In this document: piece by piece, positions 37,022 through 47,706 of the stretch | Layout of the letters: the number at the start of each line of letters is the position of its first letter | Position numbering within the stretch: position 1 is the first letter of the stretch | Assembly: GCA_002081555.1 (NCBI GenBank) | Contig: MZNV01003029.1 | Location: forward strand, 1-50,608 | Reading direction: 5' to 3' | DNA: 50,608 nucleotides | Source of the DNA: Protostelium mycophagum | Lineage: Eukaryota; Evosea; Variosea; Protosteliida; Protosteliaceae | Notes under the pieces: generated by a model | What the model saw: the letters and a program-made list of their open reading frames with translations, nothing else | Databases searched by the model: none | What the model was told of the DNA's origin: nothing | Program-made: the position numbers and the translations under genes

Positions 37022-38334
37022 ATGGGAAAAATCATCGGTGCTCTAGCGGGCGGAAGAGAACCTGAGGAGATCTTCCTTGATTTTGAGAGTAAGTTTTCTC
37101 TTCATTCTCATGTCGAGAAGATCTCGATCGATGTAATATTTGGCTAACGATATGGCTTTCTTCCCTTCATTTGGATTTTGTATGAGTAGATATCTGATTT
37201 TAGTAGAGTGCCAACCCTCGGAAGAGGAGCGAGAGATCCACTCCACAGTGGCGGCCGTATTAAACAAGGGTCCTGCTGTTTTAGAGAGACTCTTCCGCTA
37301 CGAGGGTTGCGAGGAGTACATCCGCAAGGTGAGTATTTTATTTTCCATATCATTCTTTTTTCATTTGGTCTTAATCTCGGCGACCTTATCATCTTAGGCC
37401 ATCACAACACCCGGCCCTGATACAGAGGAATCTGCATGGAATGCTGTCCTCCCTGCAGTCGATCAGCTACAAGAGTTTTATGATTTCTCTCTCGAATTAG
37501 AGGCTTGCTTTCCCAAGCTCGTCGTCGCTCTCTGCAAGAACGACCCTAAAGACAGTCTTGCCAACCAACAGGCCTTGGCCAAGCAGTTGGCTGATGTCTT
37601 TGATTTCGTCCTTCGTTTTGACGACTCGAAGGTCCGTTTTCTCATCTTTTTTTCTGGAGATGGACTCTCTAACTCATCTAGCTCGTAAACCCTGCCATTC
37701 AAAACGATTTCTCTTATTACCGAAGAACTCTCAACCGCATGAAGCTCTCCAAGAAGGATTGCAACATCAAGATCAGAGATGACCTCGCCAACAGAATGTC
37801 TTTATTCTTTGCTTACCCCACTCCCATGATGAACGTTCTGAGCGAGACCACCGTAAAATTCCTCTCCTCGGTGAGTTTTTGTGAAAGTTGTGAAATCTGA
37901 AGCCATTTTCAGGATAGCACTGTCCCCAGAGAAAACGTCACTGTCGCCCTCGCCACGATGGCCAACGTCTGTCACGACATGGTCGCCCAAAAAAGGTGAA
38001 ATAGTGGAAAAAACCAAGTTTTGTTGACTTTGCAAAGATTCGAGTCCGACAACACCAACATGTTTTGCCTCCGAGCTATGACCGGAGCCATCATCCTCTT
38101 TGATCACCTCCATGCACAGGGTGCCTTCGCCAAGAAGAGTCCCATCAACGTCAGTCTTTTTTCTCCCGACATATTCCCGCCATTTTTTCTGACTCGTTGT
38201 AGATCAAGGGATGCATACAAGTTCTGAAGAACTATCCGACCGCCACCGATGGACTGTTGAACGCTCTCCGCTTCACGACAATCCACTTAAACGATCCCGA
38301 AACACCAAATGCCATCAAGCAGCTCCTCAACTAA
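37022..38334 (+). CDS. CYRI: CYRI (FAM49) Rac1-binding inhibitor of SCAR/WAVE
   Basis: CYRI proteins bind active Rac1 and restrain the SCAR/WAVE complex, limiting Arp2/3-driven actin branching at the membrane. The product is about 310 residues, the family's usual size. It starts MGKIIGALAG, keeping Gly2 for N-myristoylation, followed by FLDFE. The Rac-contact segment NDFSYYRRTLNRMKL is conserved with both arginines, as are LANRMSLFFAYPTPM, AIILFDHLHAQGAFAKKSPI and KGCIQVLKNYPT...LLNALRFTTIHLND. At least six introns lie between 37088 and 38202; the last ends in CTCGTTGTAG. The first intron acceptor is placed so that FE joins KCQPSEEEREIHS. Vertebrates have two paralogues (CYRI-A and CYRI-B); I cannot tell which is closer. 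Confidence 0.95.
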
Positions 38335-38602
38335 TAATGAAGATGTCAAGGGAGCTTGTGATGTTAAGTTAAAAAATGAAAGAAGAAAAAATAATCGTGT
38401 CCTTGGGATTCATCCATCTCGTGTAGTTTTCTTGTACAAGAATCTGTGTCTACAACGGTGTAGTTCTGGAGCTTCCAGGATATTTTTCCTGTCAGGGATC
38501 TGTGGTATTCGCACAAAAGTTCTACCGAAAAGCACTTGGGTTTGTTGATGACTGTGACACTGGTGGCCCGCACCTGTCTTCGAGAATTATAAGAGGATCA
38601 CG

Positions 38603-41600
38603 ATGAAACTAGACCTAAAGCAGAAATTGAAACGTTCCACAGAGACGGTACGTATGAATCATCTAATTTGGAAGAGTCCGTCATAATCACAACCAATCCA
38701 TGACAACCGAATTTGTATTGATGTAATAATCTGTAGTTAACGGTCAATCTCAATGATAATCCCTTTGCACACTTGAAGAGAAGCCGGTCGATGGTTTTAA
38801 ATGAAGCGGATAGACACCGGTTGGCGAGAGGAAGTTTGGGGACACCCAATTCTCCCAATGTCCCAGTCGCCCTGTTCGACTCTCTAAAGGTGATGATGAA
38901 GAACCATTCTCAAATTGATTCGTACAGGTATTGAATGGCTCCATCGCCCAACAGAACGATAGGGGTGATATGACAAGACAGTCACAAGCGAAACTGAAGC
39001 ATCTTCTCGATCATACAGAACCATCTTATTTTTTAGAAACCATTACAAGTCCAGAGGTGAGTGTGCTGTGATGTTCGTCTGATTGACTTGGAAAGGCTGC
39101 GAGGAGAACAAGATCTGCTGATGCCAGCCCACGACGTAAAAGCTTCTTCTTCATCATTTTTCTTTCCCTCGCGGTAACTAACCGTGCGAATTGGGTTGCA
39201 AGACTCATAGTGGCTTCTGTAAGAAAAGCTGCCTCTGTACTGTGATCAATCACAACTTTTAATCGTGATATAACAAAGAATATTAATGAACTGACAGTGG
39301 TTTGGATAAGTGATGTACATAATGACACAATATTTCATTATCTATGTCAAGAAGGGCTATTAGAGATTATCAAAGCTATTTTTGTCAGATATAAAGACTT
39401 CGATGTCAACTCCGTCAGACCCAACGGTCTCGGCTTGACCGGTAGGTTTTCCCGCCATCTGAAATTTCAAAATTTAAAATTTTAGGGCTACACATCGCGA
39501 CATTACACAAGCAATTGGACGTGGCAGAATTTCTGTTGACCGTTGAAAAAATTAACGTCAGGCCCTCTTCAAATTCAGGCCTCATCCCTCTCCACTTTCT
39601 CTCAGAGCACATCTACAACGATGTAGAGATGCCACAAGCATTGCGGATTATGAGATGTCTTTTGGCGCCAGACCCGACAGACGTTAACCACGTCAATTTT
39701 CAAGGAATAACACCCATTTTTTCAGCAGTATCAGAAGGTGTGTTTTAGACTTTTTGTAGAAGAATGGAGGCATTTACGGAATTTCCAGGATGTGCGGAGA
39801 CTGTGACGGGGTTACTAGGTTTTGGCGCCAACGTCAAAGTCCGGAACGAGTAAGTATCACCTGAATAACTTTGTGTATTTGGTGCAATAACCACGCGAAA
39901 TATTATTTTTCTGTGGATCTACAAAGATGTAGTTTTCACAAACTTTTTGCAGGAAGAAAAATATGCTCATTTCTTAGGTGTGGGGATACCGTTTTTCATG
40001 TCGCATCACGGAGAGGAGATCTAGAGGTTCTAAAAGCACTGTGCACACATCCAAAAATAGAAGGTCACGTGAGTATTATATTTTGACATCTCATGACATC
40101 TCATCATGACAACAGGTGCCACTGAGCGCGAAAGGGGAGGGTGGGGACTGTTTCGAGGTATGGATGTCATGTGATGACGTCATCACACGTTGACTTTACC
40201 AGGTCGCAAAGAATAATTCCATTGTACTTTACCTTAATGGTATGCTTTTAATATTTTATTATCTACGCGATACAGAATATCTTCTTCACAAACATTTTTG
40301 TTGATGTTTTTATTTATACTTTGTAGGAGTTTGGAACGAGCAGAGTGTACCTCTATGTGACCCAGCCATTTCATTCCAAGTCTTGTCTTGCCTCTCGACA
40401 CGAGAATCTCTTCACCTCAGAACCGTCTGTAAATCTTTCAACAACGTAATCGATTCAGAGAGGTATTTCGTTTCATTCCAATGAAACCATTATGACGTCA
40501 TCGTAGAATGTGGAGATTTCGCGGAAAAGAGATGGGGTTGCAGAGATTACCCGAGGCTAAATGGAAGGGTGTGGTGGTGAACAAATTGCACCAAGAGAGA
40601 GCAAAAGAACTGAAGTCACGTGACCTCGCTCTCAGCATGGAATATTTCCGCACCAAGCAATACGACACTCACAGTTTTGCCAATTTAGCGATGGTCCTGC
40701 TGCGATTTATGAGGGTGAATTTCACGGAAATTTCGTCGTTGTAGATCTTAGATCTGATTTTTTAGAGAAAAAAATTCCTGGACCGCCTGTCAAATAACGT
40801 GACGAGGAGAAGACTCGCAAAAGAGATTTTAGAAACAGAAAACACATACGTCAGCAATCTACAAATCGTCATTCAGCAATTCAAAAATCCCCTGTTGAAC
40901 CGCGGCCCTTTTCAAAACCTGATCTCGTGAGTGGAATTTTGACCCTCTACAACGCTGAAATGAGGCAGAGCGGAACACGCCAGAATTATTTTTTCGGACA
41001 TTGACACGATTTATTTGATCAATTCTTCTTTTCTAGAGGATTTAAGACGAAGAGTGGAACACTGGTCTCAGGTGAAATTTCACCGAAATTTCGAGGATAT
41101 TTCATTGACCCTTGTAGTTTACAAAGATTGGTGATCTATTTTTAGCCGTTCAGACATCGTTAAGGATGTACACAAATTACGTGAATAGTTATCCGCAAGC
41201 GGCCCAATTGCTTTCTCACCTTCGCAAGAGTAATTTAATGTTCAACACTTGGCTCGAGGTAAATTCCCATTTTCCCGCCAAAATTCGACCCCATCTTCTG
41301 GTCCATTACGACTCATTTTCCCGCCTTTTTAATCGAATGAAACAGGGGAGAGAGAACAGCAGGCTTCAGGGGTCACACGACTTGGAATCGAATTTGATAT
41401 TACCTATACAGAGGATCCCTCGCTACCAGCTATTAATAGAACAACTGGTGAGGAGAACACCAAGCACACACCCCGACTTTGACGATCTGGTATGTTATAT
41501 CATGTTATATTTTAATGTCTTAATCGGGCAGCCGCAGCAAAAAAAACGTGATGAGAATTCACTGCGGCAGAGCCGCACTATTATAAATACTGGATCTCAC

Positions 41601-43956
41601 GCATTTTCAATTCATCTAACAACTGTAGAACAAAGCATTGGAGCAAATCAAAGTGACGGCAGCATATGTGAATGATAAAAAGAAGCAATCAGAAGACCTA
41701 TTCGAGGTAGACGTTATATCCACATCATGACGTAATGATGACGTCATCAGGCTGTAGAAATTCAGAGGAAGATCAAGGGAAAACTGGCAGAAGATTGGGC
41801 GGGAAATCAACCGTCTCGGAGACTCATCCGTGAAGGCGAACTCACCATGAAGAAAAACATTCACGCAGGTGACATCGAAATTTCGTGGAGATTTCACAAC
41901 GTTTTCTGTGAAGATTCACGGAAATTTACGGGAATAGTTCCGGCAAGACTGTATCTATTTACGGATACAATTGTGCTCGCTTTGAGCGGTAAAAGGGACC
42001 CTTCACAGATGGAAGCAAAAGAAATCGTCTCTTTGAAGAACGTGACTGTTACCGCAATCGAACACGGTAAGGACATGGAGATCTTCCCGCCAAAAATGAC
42101 CGTTGTAGATGACTGCGCTTTCGAGGTGAAGATGCGGAGGAACAGGGTCTTTGTTGTAGATACGCCATCAGAAAAATTAGAATGGCTGGAAGTAATCCAA
42201 AACGCCATAAGCCAAGCCTCCTACACCCCAGCCAGTGATTTTTCATTGAAATTTCCACACATAAAACGTAAACTGAAATTTCTCAGAACGATACGACCTG
42301 TCAAAACAGTCCACACCGTCCCTAGGGAAGAGTACGCCCCCGGACTCACCAGTCCTGGCGAGGTCACATTTCTATTCTACTTCAGCAAGAGAAAACTCGT
42401 CGAGATCTCTTCGAAAAGTGCAGTCCGTACTCTCGCCCACCTTTTTCCAGAGGTAACCATCTACAACTCTGTAATCGGTGTATTTATACGATATTTCATC
42501 TCGAAATCTACTATTTCATTTTGTACACTACTTTTACACCATTATCAGACCGAAAAGTCATTGAAATTTCGCAGAGATAGTTCAGAGATTATACTCCCGC
42601 CAAAAGTAGAACCATCCAGCGACAACAAACTGTCTTCTTCTTTCAAAAGGTTGTCAAGAAACTTGAGGTCGATGTCCTCTCTCAGCCCTTCTCTCCGAGA
42701 CGAAAACGAACCCTACTCGCGAGGTGGGACGAAATTTTCGCGAAATTATGATGAAATTTCTGATGAGATTTCAGGGATTTATCCGGAGGCAACAAAGTCT
42801 GCGGAGGATTTGAAGTCTGTGATAATGTCCAAAGAATTGAAACGCTCCATCAGCGCATCATCATCACCCACCACCACAAAACCGACGCGGTCGAGGAATG
42901 TCTCACTACCCAAACTCCTGGTCTCAGACTCTCAAGAGACGAAGGAGATCGAATTGACCCCCCCGACCCAAAGGTGATTTCCCGCCAAAATCAATGTTCA
43001 AATATTGAATTCGGACAGAGAAACAGTAGAGAGTATGGAGGTTGAAACACAGACAGTTATGACCTCAACAAGTGTGGAAATCCAAACCGAAATTCAGTAC
43101 AACACACAAGAGACACAGACAGACCCGATGTGAGCGACTTCTTCGCGAAATTTCATTGATATTTCGACAGTCAACCAAAGTCGATCATTGTGACGAGGAG
43201 ACCCCTGGCGGATGAGGCGCCAAGCCCTCCCAGCATGAGGAAACAGGAAGCTGAGGTAACACGTTAACTAACGTGATTTCTCTCGTCACTCATCGTGCGA
43301 AGAGTTTGTGACAAAAATGTGCATTGTAGAGCCGGAAAAATTCTTTTTATTATTTTGTTGCATAAATATCACTTGTGGAAGATGACGTCATCACTACGTC
43401 ATACTTAATATTCCCAGAATCCCAATAGACCCAAGTTAAATATGACCGTATCCCGGAGAGTGATCAACCGAAATGACAATGAGGAAGCCTCAAACAATAC
43501 AAATACAGTCCCAACTGATTTTGCAAATCTCGAGGATTCCTTGGTGGCAGGTATGCACATCCAGTTGAGGATTCTAAATTTGAAATTTAAATCTGTAGGT
43601 TTGAGCGGGCTTTTGAGAAATAACGGCTGTTCAGAAGAACTGCTCGCTGAGATGAGGAAAGAAGTTCGGTGGCAAATACAACGGTCTTGCGCCAGCAAAG
43701 AGAGGGTGCGAAATCTCGTGGAAATTTCCATTCTGACGCGTTGTAGAGCACGGGGCTTGTCACCCAGACCATATCGAGGTTCGAGAAGCTGATTGCCTCT
43801 ACAGAAAGTGACAAAAAAGGTGATTCGTGTTCTTGACATTTTTGAGTATTGACTGAAAGCAGTACAGTTACGCCGAAGCTTAAAGCGGGTCTCTTTTGGA
43901 CCGTAGGAGTGCTGGCTCTTTCCTTGCTGATGTGGCTGTATATACATATTTATTGA
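38603..43956 (+). CDS. RhoGEF with ankyrin, F-box, DH, PH and C-terminal anchor
   Basis: Likely an exchange factor for a Rho-family GTPase tethered to a membrane. Domains in order: a basic N-terminus; ankyrin repeats (about 39300-40080; LHIATLHKQLDVAEFLL, DTVFHVASRRGDLEVLKAL); an F-box (about 40330-40520; ISFQVLSCLSTRESLHLRTV then CKSFNNVID); a DH domain (about 40770-41700; AKEILETENTYVSNLQIV and LILPIQRIPRYQLLIEQLV); a PH domain (about 41830-42230; ARLYLFTDTIVLALSG...KLEWLEVIQNAI); a Ser-rich stretch; and a final hydrophobic helix FWTVGVLALSLLMWLYIHIY just before TGA 43954-43956. The last exons join in frame only if the acceptors are CCCAG (near 43420) and GTACAG (near 43870). Roughly 1,300 residues. 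It starts 269 bp after CYRI on the same strand. A separate small tail-anchored gene beginning near 43442 is the main alternative for the 3' end. Confidence 0.85.
41563..41577. repeat. Intronic hairpin, GCGGCAGAGCCGC family, copy 3
   Basis: TGCGGCAGAGCCGCA, a 6-bp stem with an AGA loop, in an intron of the RhoGEF gene within the DH domain. It shares its 13-nt core exactly with the copies at 13375 and 14647 in another gene. Confidence 0.7.
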
Positions 43957-43961
43957 ATAAA
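43956..43961 (+). terminator. Poly(A) signal of the RhoGEF gene
   Basis: AATAAA starts on the last base of the TGA stop codon, the same arrangement as in the HYDIN-like gene. Confidence 0.55.
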
Positions 43962-44266
43962 GCTGGTAGTTCTATAAATAGATTTTCTCGAAACGGTGCG
44001 GTGCGGCGTTTCCCCGGCAACTGTCGCAAGTGGGGTTTATTTTGAAAACTTTTCTTCTCAGAAATCGCGAAGTCTCCTGCGGCTTGAACCGGATCGATAG
44101 GGACAAAAGCTTTGAAATTAATCTCCGCTTGTCAATATTCGGGCCAACAGGGGGGTTCGCATGCAATTTAGCCTACGTATGCACACCCGATGCAAAGATG
44201 AAAAGAAGTGCGAATTTATGATACATCCTCTTTCGGATTTGTTTATACTGATACAAGGTTTTAAAC
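43957..44266. other. Intergenic gap between convergent RhoGEF and thymosin genes
   Basis: About 310 bp. Apart from the poly(A) signal at its left edge I see no feature and no convincing open frame; it must contain the 3' UTRs of both genes. Confidence 0.5.
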
Positions 44267-44627
44267 TTATTCCTTGGCCTTGGACTTGATGGCGTCGAAA
44301 ACGCTAGCGTGGTTGTTCTGTCCGACCTTGACATCGGCTGCGACATGTGAGTTCATTTCGGTCTAAAAGATGAGAGACCTACCGGAAAGCTGGGGAACAG
44401 ACTTGTCGGCGGTCTCAGCGTGCTTCAAGTCGGCACCTCCTTGGACCTCCTTGAGGAAGCTTCCTCTGTCGTTCTTCTTCAGCTTAACATCTGTATCATG
44501 TGAGCGATCGGGTGTGCAGCCGGATTAAAGTCGCACCTCCGTCAATCTTGGGGGCAGACTTGTCCTCAGTCTCGGTGTGCTTCAGGTTCTTTCCGGCTTG
44601 GACTTCAGCGAAGAGCTTGTCAGACAT
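44267..44627 (-). CDS. Beta-thymosin with two actin-binding repeats
   Basis: A small protein of about 91 residues that should bind actin monomers. Two thymosin/WH2 units are clear: FAEVQAGKNLKHTETEDKSA near 44620-44540 and FLKEVQGGADLKHAETADKS near 44470-44395. The LKHTET and LKHAET strings stand for the LKKTET actin-contact motif. A third, partial unit (SVFDAIKSKAKE) forms the C-terminus. Repeat thymosins of this kind, such as ciboulot and tetrathymosin, are typical of invertebrates. Two introns of about 45 nt separate the units, each joining a Gly to a DVK string. The start is ATG at 44625-44627 (MSDKLFAEVQ). Divergent from TBCCD1. Confidence 0.93.
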
Positions 44628-45127
44628 CTTGTTCTTGTTGTTTGGTTTTTGGAAGGTGTGAAAATGGTCTGTCGGCAATCTGTCTCCTCGTCGCATTTTA
44701 CAATGTGGTCCAGGGAAGCCACATGTATAGCCGCGTGATCTGGAGCACTTGTCTCTTTCGCCACGCCGGCCTGCGAACCGAAATGCGAATTTACAACGCG
44801 CCCGAATGTTTTCTTATGAAGCTGACCTGACACGTCAGCAATTCGCCTGAAACTGGAAGCCGTTGGAATAAGCACAGGAAAGATGATATCGCCCTCTTAA
44901 TTGACCGAAAAGGGTGCTGTTGGCTTCCTGTTCTGTGGGACGAAGGGAAGACAAGACCAAATATTCGTGCTTAAATTTGGCGGGATTTTGGAAATTTCAA
45001 ACCCGAGATCACTTGTGATATATCCTCATAGAAAGAAATGAAGTTCTGGATCAGACATGAGATCCTGGACTTCACCCTCATACCAATCACATGCCCATCA
45101 TGGTTTACTTGGGAGTCCATAAATAGT
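44628..45127. other. Intergenic: divergent promoter between thymosin and TBCCD1
   Basis: A 500-bp gap. It contains an E2F-like word (near 44976-44985, TTTGGCGGGA) immediately followed by GAAATTTC (44991-44998). Minus-strand open frames near 44640-44875 are out of frame with the thymosin start and are probably 5' UTR or chance. Confidence 0.5.
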
Positions 45128-47360
45128 ATGGCTCAGAAATATGCAATAAAACAGGAGGCGGGAGGGAGGCGGCCATTTGTGAGGTAATTAGTCGAAGGCA
45201 AGAAAGAGGATTTACATCTGGCAGTGTCTCCACTTGGACAAAGTTTTGTGGTAAATTTCTACTACCAACCTTTACCGCTCAACACGCCAAAGCGTAGGTT
45301 GGCACAAGTTATTTTGCATTTTAACTCCCTCAGATACTTCGATCGGGTACAAATCATAACACATCACAGCGCCGGTAGACAACAAATTGATGATGAAGGA
45401 GATCCAAACACAGTCCATCTCTATCAATTGCTCATTTTTGCATTGTTACATGTCTCCCTAACAGAACGGAATACACATCAATACAACACTTTGAAGAGGA
45501 CAAATCGCGATCCGAAGATTGAAGCGAGGACGAGCATAATGGCAACCATGGACAAAGAAAACAGTTCAGAGGGTGTGAATGGCAGTACAAGCACACAATG
45601 CACACATCCGCAATCACAATTCTTCAGAAAGCATCTTGCCGAGGTACACCACATGTTTCCATTCGATGATAACTTTAGACGTGAAACTGACATCTTCTCC
45701 ACAGATCTTGCAGTTGGTCTCGCCGCTAAGCGATCGCATCACGCGACGTGAATTCGATCTTCTCGACTTCATCTTTAGAGGTGGAAATAGCTTCGAAGAG
45801 GCGGAGGAACTGCTGAGCTCTTCCACGCCATTCTGGCAGTATTCCACAAGGGATGACAAGTCTTACCAAAAGAGAGACATTGTGGTTAGTATTTTGGTGA
45901 TCCTTTCGCCCACAATTTGGTGGAAATCATTTGGTTGAAGATAAGTTTTATTTTAATATTGATTGTAGAATTGGATCTCCAACAACATGCAAGTGGGTCC
46001 AGGTTCCTTTGATACAGAGATCTCACCAACCATTCACAACTTTTTCAATTCTTCAGTACAATTGACCAGGCACGTTGTAGATGCTCAATATAACTTGCTG
46101 AAAATTCGCAGGCCGATTCACATCAGAGAAGCTGTCGGCGAAACCATAGTGAAGGGCGACTATAACAAAGACAAGCACCCACCGAGTGTCTATATTTCAA
46201 ACTGTGAAAATTGTACGATATACATCTTGCTGAGGTGAGGACTTTATATTTTTTGTGCAAATCTTCTTGCAGCAAGGACGCTCATGATGCAAAGCTGCGA
46301 CGCTTTCAGCATCACCATCATATGAATGAATACTGATGTGGATGATCAGGGCTGATTACGTCATCATTTCGGATTGTACAAATGTGACGGTAGTTGGTGG
46401 AGTTACAGATCACGTGACCGTTGTAGAGAGATGCCGCAACATCACTTTGATGTCCATCACAAAAGCACTACAAATAAGGTGAAGATTTTACACCAGAATT
46501 TTCTGACAATTTTCAGTGGCAGTGTAGATTGCACTCTACACTTGTGCTGTACGACACAACCTGTCATCAGTGTCAAGACAGCGTCCACTTTTGCAAATGT
46601 TACAAAGACACCAGAAGTCTGCTCTGGCCTGATCTTCTCCATCTACAACACTTTTTACCCTCTTTTGGAGGAACAACTTCTGGCCGCAGACATACACACC
46701 TCCCTCGCTGACAATTTCTGGAATCGTCCTATAGAGATGACACAACACTCACCTGTGAGACAGGCCGAAGACAAAGGTGATGACGTCATCATGTATGATG
46801 AAGCAATCTTCAAGATGATATTGTCTCCGGCTGTGCCGCAGTCTGTAACGGAGTTGAGATAGAGATGCAGGCAATCATCTTGTAATTAGAATGGATGATG
46901 TCACGATGTTCATCTTCTACACAGAAAATACGGGGAACGGGGAGTTGTCAGCCAGAAGAGTTTGGAGTTCGATGAAATCCGAGAAATTTGTACCATTTTG
47001 TGTCCCCTTTCGACTGAAGAACGAGAACGGAAGCTCATCCATCACAAGAGTGAGTGTACATACTATCGACAATTTTTCATCTACAACGATGTAATACTCA
47101 TGAGTAGAAGATGAATCCTGTGGAAATACCCTCTATTTATACACCTGTTATTCAACAAAAGAAGCGAAGGCTGGAAGACATACAAGAGAAATGTGACAAG
47201 ATGTCCAAGAGTGAGCGCGAAGAACTCGAGGCACAAACACAAGCGCAGTTTGAGGTAATCAGGACGGCTCTTGATGTGTTCTGATCACGAACAGGAATGG
47301 CTCGAAAAGACCGGAAAGATGAAGGAGATACTTCATTTGATGTCGATGGAAGTGCCATAA
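45128..47360 (+). CDS. TBCCD1: TBCC domain-containing protein 1 (TBCCD1)
   Basis: TBCCD1 is a centrosome/basal-body protein needed for centriole positioning in flagellates and Golgi placement in animals. The beta-helical TBCC domain is visible near 46200-46500 (SVYISNCENCTIYILL; ADYVIISDCTNVTVVGGV; HVTVVERCRNITLMSI). The C-terminal part has GLIFSIYNTFYPLLEEQL, FVPFCVPFRL and FEEWLEKTGKMKEILHLMS, which I recall as TBCCD1-specific rather than tubulin cofactor C or RP2. The N-terminal half is divergent (YQLLIFALLHVSL). The start MAQKYAIKQEAGGRRP is placed at 45128 because splicing from FV into STWTKFCGKF, then AYFDRVQ, keeps frame; earlier exons are less certain. About nine introns. Stop TAA at 47358-47360. 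Confidence 0.85.
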
Positions 47361-47706
47361 AGTGTTCTACTTGGAGAAAAAGTGATTTCTTTGATCTCAG
47401 ATCTCAAAAAAGTACGCATGTGATCATGATTGGTGTGTCTATTTGTCGCACTTTACGTATTCAACATCTTGGACCAAGTGTCATTTTTGCATATGAACAT
47501 CGGGTGCGAAATTCAAAAGTGATCCGTCTACGCGAAATTTCAAATAGAACCGTGAAATACAACAGATGAAAAAACCATTCCCCGAGATCCAAAGCCACAA
47601 CACCACAAACCGCCATCTTCAGCCCTAACGTCACGAAAAAGTGAGCCACCAGATCTTGTTTTCGTAATCATTTTCACATTGAATCTGACATCACAAAGAC
47701 ACCATA
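47361..47706. other. Intergenic gap upstream of the CH/PH gene
   Basis: 346 bp without a convincing gene. CCGCCATCTT (47610-47619) is the reverse complement of AAGATGGCGG, a YY1-type site, about 90 bp before the CH/PH start codon. It may be the promoter core; this is inference from motif and position. Confidence 0.45.

Noticed and set aside
20342-42155. Some CGTTGTAGA or TCTACAACG copies as non-coding motifs
   Set aside because: Those near 20342, 39611, 42099 and 42150 lie within exons, encoding LYNE, IYND or VVD strings, and were left out of the acceptor list.
43442-43956. Separate tail-anchored gene starting MTVSRRVINRND
   Set aside because: An acceptor at CCCAG just upstream joins this frame to the RhoGEF exon ending MRKQEAE, so one gene is simpler; kept as an alternative.
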